Notes under the pieces: generated by a model
Seen by the model: only the letters and a program-made list of their open reading frames with translations
Databases searched by the model: none
What the model was told of the DNA's origin: nothing
Part shown: positions 7,488 to 11,894 of the stretch, piece after piece
How the letters are laid out: every line of letters begins with the position of its first letter
Position numbering within the stretch: the first letter of the stretch is position 1
DNA from: Cohaesibacteraceae bacterium
GTDB taxonomy: Bacteria > Pseudomonadota > Alphaproteobacteria > Rhizobiales > Cohaesibacteraceae
Direction: 5' to 3'
Length of the DNA stretch: 11,894 nt
NCBI GenBank assembly: GCA_016764535.1
Contig: JAESRR010000275.1
Coordinates: forward strand, 1 to 11,894
Translations under genes and position numbers: made by a program

Positions 7488-7619
7488 ATGAGAGAAACTG
7501 AATACACAAACGATGGAAATCTGCCATTTGCCCAGATCGGGACCACAGACCAATCCACTTTATCATCACGCGTAATAAAGGGCTCCATTTTGTCATCCCC
7601 GGATGGAGAAAAAGCATGA
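7488..7619 (+). CDS. 43-residue protein upstream of and overlapping the recombinase gene
   Basis: A short frame runs from ATG 7488 to TGA 7617-7619, and that TGA overlaps the ATG of the recombinase gene (ATGA). The product is hydrophilic (MRETEYTNDGNLPFAQIG... to SPDGEKA), with no membrane segment, cysteine or known motif. The region just before its ATG is A-rich with no good ribosome site; the nearest strong one, AGGAGG at 7451-7456, is too far away. The main support is the stop-start overlap, which mirrors the junction at the other end of the recombinase gene and suggests a translationally coupled operon. A minus-strand frame over the same bases competes with it, so confidence is moderate. 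Confidence 0.45.
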   Translation: MRETEYTNDGNLPFAQIGTTDQSTLSSRVIKGSILSSPDGEKA

Positions 7620-8197
7620 TGAAATCTGGCCGCAGAATTGCCTATGCCCGCGTTTCAACAAACGCGCAATCAACCGACCAGCAGGCGTTTGAACTTAAAC
7701 GCGCTGGATATGATGAACTTTATGTAGATGACGGGGTCAGTGCGACGGCGAAGAACCGACCGGGTCTGGAACTTGCCAAACGGGCATTGAAATCAGGTGA
7801 TGTGTTTGTCGTTTGGGCAATTGATCGTGCATTTCGCTCAACTCTTGAGGCGATCCTGTTTCTTGACGGGTTAATCGAACAGGAGATAGCTTTTCAGTCG
7901 CTGACACAGAGTATTGATACCCGCACGCCCGAAGGCCGCAAGTGGTATATCGACACGGCTTCATGGGCTGAATATGAGCGAGCAATTATTAGCCGCAGAA
8001 CAAAGCTCAAAATGCAGGATGCCAAACGACGTGGTGTACGTTTAGGCAGGCCGCTGGCACTGGATAAAGCCGCCGTACGCCGTGCCCATCGTCAAATCCA
8101 TTTTCGGCATCGTACGATTTCTGAAGTCGCGTTAAAACTGGATGTATCCGCCAATACATTGCGACGAGCCTTTAAACGATTGGAGCTAATAACATGA
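7616..8197 (+). CDS. small serine recombinase (resolvase/invertase family)
   Basis: This encodes 193 residues, with GGAG 7 bases before ATG 7616; a second ATG follows at once. The catalytic domain has YARVS with the nucleophile Ser14 and Arg12, Arg48, Asp70-Arg71 and Arg74 (AIDRAFRS), and the EYERAIISRR block (about 119-128), which line up with the active-site residues of gamma-delta resolvase. A long helix region follows, then LGRPLALDK and a C-terminal helix-turn-helix (about 165-189, TISEVALKLDVSANTLRRAF) that would bind half-sites of the recombination site. Such enzymes cut and rejoin DNA through a phosphoserine link to resolve cointegrates or invert segments. All key residues are present, so it should be active. 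It overlaps small genes on both sides by 4 bases. No transposase gene is in the window. Confidence 0.95.
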   Translation: MMKSGRRIAYARVSTNAQSTDQQAFELKRAGYDELYVDDGVSATAKNRPGLELAKRALKSGDVFVVWAIDRAFRSTLEAILFLDGLIEQEIAFQSLTQSIDTRTPEGRKWYIDTASWAEYERAIISRRTKLKMQDAKRRGVRLGRPLALDKAAVRRAHRQIHFRHRTISEVALKLDVSANTLRRAFKRLELIT

Positions 8198-8337
8198 AAC
8201 AAAATGAAACCACTATTGATCTGCTGATTGATGTTCTTACCCTGCTCCATTCCGAAGGATACGGATCATCGCTATACACTATTCAAATCGAGCAAATTGC
8301 CGATGGTTTGTATCGGGATTGGGTTGAAGGTAGCTGA
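8194..8337 (+). CDS. 47-residue protein downstream of and overlapping the recombinase gene
   Basis: The frame runs from ATG 8194, overlapping the recombinase stop as ATGA, to TGA 8337. GGAG lies 8 bases before the ATG, so translation is well supported. The product is acidic and probably two helices (IDLLIDVLTLLHSEGYG, then SLYTIQIEQIADGLYRDW). No motif is recognised and there is no signal peptide. Its place in the operon suggests a partner or modulator of the recombinase, such as a directionality or regulatory factor; this is inference from position only. Confidence 0.65.
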   Translation: MKQNETTIDLLIDVLTLLHSEGYGSSLYTIQIEQIADGLYRDWVEGS

Positions 8338-8493
8338 GCCAACTGCGGGGACTGATCGTGCTGGTGGCTTTGATGGGGAAGCTTTCGGACCAATTCGACC
8401 ACGGATACCATGGGTATGATGGCGGTGCCGTTGAACCACATTGCATCAAATACGAACCCGTAAGACTGCCAAAAGTCAGTAATCGCGTTTTAC

Positions 8494-8604
8494 GCAAGTT
8501 GTGCGTGGTACTACCACGCAGTTGCTCAACGGTTTCTTGAACCGCCTCGGCAAGGGAAACCCGCTACGCGTTTCCCGTTGCATCCCTTTGGGCTTATTGA
8601 GGGA
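8494..8604. repeat. cluster of four consecutive inverted repeats (hairpins)
   Basis: The first has perfect 9-base arms, TGCGTGGTA (8502-8510) and TACCACGCA (8512-8520), around one base, with GCAA/TTGC outer pairs. The second is CGGTT-5-AACCG (8530-8544). The third is GGGAAAC (8554-8560) and GTTTCCC (8570-8576) with a 9-base loop and outer GCAA/TTGC pairs across one bulge. The fourth is TCCCT-12-AGGGA (8583-8604). No T-run follows, so they are not simple terminators. Possible roles are a structured RNA, a plasmid single-strand or transfer origin, or a recombinase accessory site. Confidence 0.5.
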
Positions 8605-8623
8605 CTGTCGATCGCCCCTTAAA

Positions 8624-8638
8624 TTAACCGTTTGTTAA
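8624..8638 (+). promoter_or_regulatory. CtrA-like binding box
   Basis: TTAACCGTTTGTTAA fits the alphaproteobacterial CtrA pattern TTAA-N7-TTAA exactly in its eight fixed bases. It lies about 160 bases before the adhesin start codon. CtrA controls cell-cycle, motility and surface-structure genes in this class. An eight-base match could occur by chance once in a few windows of this size, so it is only suggestive. Confidence 0.35.
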
Positions 8639-8660
8639 TAATTATTGCCAACCGTTGACA

Positions 8661-8687
8661 TGTCCCGTATAAGTTTATTGGGGGACA
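8661..8687. repeat. 27-base TGTC...GACA inverted repeat, possible resolvase site or operator
   Basis: Arms TGTCCC (8661-8666) and GGGACA (8682-8687) flank an AT-rich centre containing TATAAG and TTTATT. The length, the TGTC/GACA ends and the AT-rich middle resemble the crossover site (res site I) of Tn3/gamma-delta resolvases. A regulator site at the adhesin promoter is the alternative. Confidence 0.35.
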
Positions 8688-8794
8688 CATCAACTGGTCA
8701 AATTCAACCATTGCGACCCCGGTAGAGTAATCGGATGCGACTGCACGTGTTTTTTTGGTGCCAGTGCATCGTGTTGTAATGGAAATTTGTTACT

Positions 8795-11700
8795 ATGCGT
8801 TTGCGTGTTTTGTTAAAGAACTTCACCGCCCTTTCCACCTCGTTCAGCCTTCTTACAGCCCAGATGATACCGGCCATGGCGAATGCCTTGCCCGAAGGCG
8901 GAAGTGTTGTCGCAGGTAGCGCTGTCATCAGTGCGCCAACCAGCAGTTCACTGCTGATTGATCAATCCTCGACCAACGCCATTATCAACTGGAATGGATT
9001 TTCAATCGGGTCTGGCAATAGCGTGCATTTTAACAATGGCAGTGGCGCGACGCTCAACCGCGTTACGGGGTCAACAACCTCAATGCTCGATGGCACGCTG
9101 ACATCGACCGGCTCGTTGTTCCTGATCAATCAGAACGGCATTATTGTCGGCAAGGACGGCATTATCAAAACCGGCGGTGGCTTTGTTGCTTCAACGCTGG
9201 ATACCACCAATGAGGATTTCCTCAATGGTGGCGACAATACTTTCACAGGTAATTCTGCTGCAACAATCACCAATCTGGGCAAAGTCACCTCACTGGGTGG
9301 CGATGTCGCTTTTATTGCCCATTCGATCACTAATGAAGGTGACATTGAAGCATTGAACGGAACTGTCGGCCTTGCTGTCGGGCGCGAGATATTGTTACGC
9401 GACGCGGCTTCATATGATGGCAGGTTTGCTGTCCGCATTGGGTCTGCAACTTCACAGATTCAGGAAAAGGGCACCATCAAAGCCGCTATTGTCGAACTGC
9501 GTGCCAATGGTGGCAATATCTACGCCCTTGCGGGTAACCGGGGTGGCACGATCAATGCCACCGGGGCCTCAAAACGAGGTGGCCGGATATTCCTCACTGC
9601 AGGCAGCACCGGCACTGTTACAACCCGCAAGAAGATCCGCGCCAGACGCAAGATCACCCGCCGGGTTAATAATGTCTCCAGAACAGTTCGCAAAGGTGGC
9701 GACATCTTTATCAATGCCGATGTCGTCTCATTGAACGGCCTTCTTGATGCCTCGGGCACGACCGGTGCCGGTGGCTCGATAGACGTCGGCGCACATAGCA
9801 AAATAACTCTTGCAGCTGCGACACTCAATGCCTCTGGTGAAACCGGCGGTGGACGCATTCGTGTTGGTGGCGAATATCAGGGCGGCAAACACCTCACATC
9901 TGACGAAGTGCAAAATGTGCAGTCCCTGCTGATTGATCAGGCTTCTGTTTTGCATGCCGATGGAACGGGTAGCGGTGCCAATGGCGGCACAATCATCGCA
10001 TGGGCAGACAAGGATACGGACTATTTTGGTCTCATCACCGCAATTGGTGATCAGGATGGCGGCTTTGCAGAAATTTCCGGTAAAGTCGATCTGACCTATC
10101 ATGGCCTCACCAATATGCGTGGCCTGAATGGCGAAAATGGCAGCACATTGCTTGATCCAACCAATTTTCTGATCGATGCAACTACCGCCCCCTTCATAGT
10201 CGGTGGGATAGCGGGGGGTAATTTCATAATCCAGACACAGGCTACTGGTACAGATGCCGGTGATATAAATGTCAATTCAGCAATTAACTATTCCGGTAAT
10301 AACAGCCTGACATTACTGGCGCATCGCAACATTAATGCCAATGCCAGTATCAAGCTAAATGGCGCCGGTGAACTTTCACTTGTTGCAGGGTGGGATGGCA
10401 CCACGTCTTTTGATGCAGTCACCTATGGAAATGCCGATCTGAAAACACAAACAATTTTTGGCAATAACTCGGGTAGCTTGGTCATCGGAGATGGCAAGCA
10501 AACGACTGGAATTACGGTTGGGTCCAAAGATGGCCACACACGTGTCTATACGCATGATCTTGGATTGACAGGAGGCACCACGAAAACAAAAACCTTTGCG
10601 CAACTTGGATATACAGCAAGTATTACGGATTTTACGGCAAGTAGCAGTAATATTTCTGTCCGCCTCAAGGGTGGCATTTTGGCTGCAGCAGGGAGATTAA
10701 ATGGCGCATTTGTTAAGTTGGGCCATAGTGGCTCTACTACTAAAAGTCCGTATTCCGGAGATATACGGATTGAGGCACTGGAAGACATTATATTCTCGGG
10801 CGGAACCGGGGGCTATCCAGTAACCTGGGCACAAATCGGTCATGGTGGTGCGCGGTTTGGCAATCACAAGTTGACCGGTAATATATCCATAATTGCGGCC
10901 AGGCATATTAAATTCACCGGTGGAACAAGAGCATTGACTTTTTCCCAGCTTGGCCATGGAGGTCACAATGCCAAGGGAACCTATACCGGTGACATTTCTA
11001 TAAATTCCAGTGGAGATATAAGTTTTACCGGCGGTTTTGGTATATCTCAAGGCCATCTTGGACATGGTGGAGTGCTAAATACTGCAAGTAGAACTGGTAA
11101 TATTACAATAACCACAACAGGAAATTTGACTTTCAAGGCTGGCTACGGAAATTCAACGTATTCGCAACTGGGACATGGCGGAAATCATTCGACGAAGGAT
11201 TCGTCTGGTGACATTACTGTTTCTGCCGGAGGCAACATCGATTTCCTCGGTGGCGCTGGTAAAAATACCCTCAGCCTGTTGGGGCATGGGGGCTTTCAGG
11301 CCAAGGGCAAGGCTTCAGGAAATGTGACAATATTATCTGCAGTCGATCTCAATATGAAGGCAGGCTCAGGCAGCCTTGCCAATGCCATGCTCGGTCATAC
11401 TTCCAAAGGCGACCTTTCAGGCAATATTAACGTCAAATTATCCGGAGAGGTCAGCCTGCAGGCGGGTAAAAATGGAAAAGCTCTGCTCGGGCATACCAGG
11501 CAGGCTACCGGAACAATTACCAATTCCAGCCTGACGATCGCCGCTACCGGTATCGACCAAACCGCTTTAATTGCCCTAAAGCCAGGAGACCAGAGTTTGC
11601 TCGCCAACGATTTGCTGAAGAGTTTGATCGAAAGTGGACATGTCACGATTAAAACCACCCGGACTGGTTTATTGCTTGATGGCCCATTTGTTTACAATTC

Positions 11701-11894
11701 GGATAAAAACCTGGCGCTGATTACCAGTCATGATTTGATACTCGACGCGAGCGAGACAATTACCAACGCAGGCACAGGCAATATTGCACTTGCAACGAAT
11801 GCAGGATTTATCAACAATTCCGGCTCCACAACACCATTGATTACCAATGGTCGGTTCCTTGTTTATTCCAAAAACGAGGCGAGTGGAAAGACCG
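8795..11894 (+). CDS. two-partner-secretion exoprotein, filamentous haemagglutinin type, partial
   Basis: The frame opens at ATG 8795 and stays open to the window edge (1033 codons). Residues 1-31 are a signal peptide ending AMANA. Residues from about 32 form the TPS (haemagglutinin activity) domain: GSVVAGSAVIS, INWNGFSIGSGNSVHF, LNRVTG, and LINQNGIIVGKDG, then GGGFVASTL. In the family this domain is recognised by a TpsB outer-membrane transporter, which is not in the window. The extended domain runs to GSTLLDPTNFLID (about 449-459), with GGGRIRVGGEYQGG and a WAD motif on the way. Nine repeats of about 37 residues with an LGHGG core occupy about 603-930. NGRFLVYS (1018-1025), typical near the end of the long beta-helix, lies just before the edge. 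It is probably a secreted or surface adhesin. The ribosome site is weak (GGAA, 11 bases before ATG). Confidence 0.93.
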   Translation, partial: MRLRVLLKNFTALSTSFSLLTAQMIPAMANALPEGGSVVAGSAVISAPTSSSLLIDQSSTNAIINWNGFSIGSGNSVHFNNGSGATLNRVTGSTTSMLDGTLTSTGSLFLINQNGIIVGKDGIIKTGGGFVASTLDTTNEDFLNGGDNTFTGNSAATITNLGKVTSLGGDVAFIAHSITNEGDIEALNGTVGLAVGREILLRDAASYDGRFAVRIGSATSQIQEKGTIKAAIVELRANGGNIYALAGNRGGTINATGASKRGGRIFLTAGSTGTVTTRKKIRARRKITRRVNNVSRTVRKGGDIFINADVVSLNGLLDASGTTGAGGSIDVGAHSKITLAAATLNASGETGGGRIRVGGEYQGGKHLTSDEVQNVQSLLIDQASVLHADGTGSGANGGTIIAWADKDTDYFGLITAIGDQDGGFAEISGKVDLTYHGLTNMRGLNGENGSTLLDPTNFLIDATTAPFIVGGIAGGNFIIQTQATGTDAGDINVNSAINYSGNNSLTLLAHRNINANASIKLNGAGELSLVAGWDGTTSFDAVTYGNADLKTQTIFGNNSGSLVIGDGKQTTGITVGSKDGHTRVYTHDLGLTGGTTKTKTFAQLGYTASITDFTASSSNISVRLKGGILAAAGRLNGAFVKLGHSGSTTKSPYSGDIRIEALEDIIFSGGTGGYPVTWAQIGHGGARFGNHKLTGNISIIAARHIKFTGGTRALTFSQLGHGGHNAKGTYTGDISINSSGDISFTGGFGISQGHLGHGGVLNTASRTGNITITTTGNLTFKAGYGNSTYSQLGHGGNHSTKDSSGDITVSAGGNIDFLGGAGKNTLSLLGHGGFQAKGKASGNVTILSAVDLNMKAGSGSLANAMLGHTSKGDLSGNINVKLSGEVSLQAGKNGKALLGHTRQATGTITNSSLTIAATGIDQTALIALKPGDQSLLANDLLKSLIESGHVTIKTTRTGLLLDGPFVYNSDKNLALITSHDLILDASETITNAGTGNIALATNAGFINNSGSTTPLITNGRFLVYSKNEASGKT
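10601..11510 (+). repeat. nine tandem LGHGG-type repeats in the exoprotein
   Basis: The motif recurs at codons 603 (QLGYT), 641 (KLGHSG), 680 (QIGHGG), 718 (QLGHGG), 754 (HLGHGG), 791 (QLGHGG), 828 (LLGHGG), 865 (MLGHTS) and 897 (LLGHTR). Spacing is 36-39 codons, then 32 for the last. Between cores a pattern SGDIxIxAxGDIxFxGGxG recurs, as expected for coils of a right-handed beta-helix. The copies are divergent at the DNA level, most so at both ends. Confidence 0.85.

Larger units (their letters stand above)
8338..8794. other. 457-base non-coding region with hairpins and candidate binding sites
   Basis: No convincing gene lies here. The region joins the recombinase operon to the adhesin gene. 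From left to right it holds a plain stretch (8338-8460), a cluster of inverted repeats (about 8464-8604), a CtrA-like box (8624-8638), a TTGACA hexamer (8655-8660) without a properly spaced -10 box, a 27-base TGTC...GACA inverted repeat (8661-8687), and a 5-base stem TGCAC/GTGCA around a T7 run near 8740-8768 in the presumed adhesin leader. It could combine a recombination site, a structured RNA and the adhesin promoter. Confidence 0.6.

Noticed and set aside
7283..7588. Minus-strand frame of 101 residues with GGGGA before its ATG 7588
   Set aside because: Its second half overlaps the exported-protein gene in another frame, and its first half competes with the 43-residue plus-strand frame coupled to the recombinase. 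The sequence has no recognisable domain.
6162..7588. Direct repeat AAAGGGCTCCAT at 6162-6173 and 7577-7588
   Set aside because: A shared 12-mer is expected by chance a few times in a window of this length. The two sites do not bound an evident mobile unit, although both fall at minus-strand ATG codons.
8358..8540. Possible 60-residue plus-strand gene from GTG 8358
   Set aside because: GGGG lies 7 bases upstream, but the frame ends over the perfect 9-base-arm hairpin, has no recognisable feature, and its codon use does not look better than other frames. I treat the region as non-coding.
8554..8576. Hairpin GGGAAAC/GTTTCCC as an intrinsic terminator of the recombinase operon
   Set aside because: No T-run follows the stem on either strand.
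8655..8680. TTGACA as the -35 of a standard adhesin promoter
   Set aside because: The only good -10-like sequence, TATAAG at 8669-8674, is 8 bases away; 16-18 bases downstream there is no acceptable -10 box.
8704..11658. Several minus-strand open frames opposite the exoprotein gene
   Set aside because: They are shadows of a 1033-codon gene with clear family motifs; none shows its own ribosome site and recognisable domain.

Overview
The window looks like an accessory (plasmid, integrative element or island) region of an alphaproteobacterium. I infer this from a moderate GC content, a VirD4/TraG coupling protein resembling those of rhizobial and rhodobacterial elements, a CtrA-type box (TTAA-N7-TTAA) before an adhesin gene, and Shine-Dalgarno motifs of the GGAG/GAGG type 6-8 bases before most starts. 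No rRNA, tRNA, CRISPR array or complete insertion sequence is visible. I cannot name the genus.

Left part (1-4116, minus strand): a tight operon reading leftwards. In transcription order it encodes a multi-pass membrane protein of unknown function, an exported von Willebrand A-like protein with a C-terminal DLD-type domain, and a type IV secretion coupling protein (VirD4/TraG) divided over two reading frames that overlap as TAATG. The Walker A half is in one frame and the Walker B half in the next, which leaves the window. The proteins suggest a conjugation or secretion module whose other parts lie outside.

Middle (4307-7448): small genes of mostly unknown function in alternating orientations, with convergent neighbours only 2-3 bases apart. 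A divergent plus-strand gene faces the transfer operon. Next comes an HExxH metallopeptidase resembling the Lit/U49 type, broken by a one-base frameshift. A 180-base divergent spacer with a palindrome and a good sigma-70 promoter leads into an acidic coiled-coil protein that starts at TTG. A small exported protein follows on the minus strand.

Right part (7488-11894, plus strand): three ATGA-overlapping genes encode a 43-residue protein, a small serine recombinase and a 47-residue protein. A 457-base non-coding stretch follows, with a run of hairpins, a CtrA-like box and a 27-base TGTC...GACA inverted repeat. Then comes the start of a very large two-partner-secretion exoprotein (filamentous haemagglutinin type), open for at least 1033 codons and carrying nine LGHGG-type repeats. 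A recombinase and a candidate recombination site next to an adhesin promoter could mean phase variation, resolution of an element, or chance.

The points most worth a second look are the split coupling protein, the exported protein linked to it, the recombinase operon with two microproteins, and the structured region before the adhesin.
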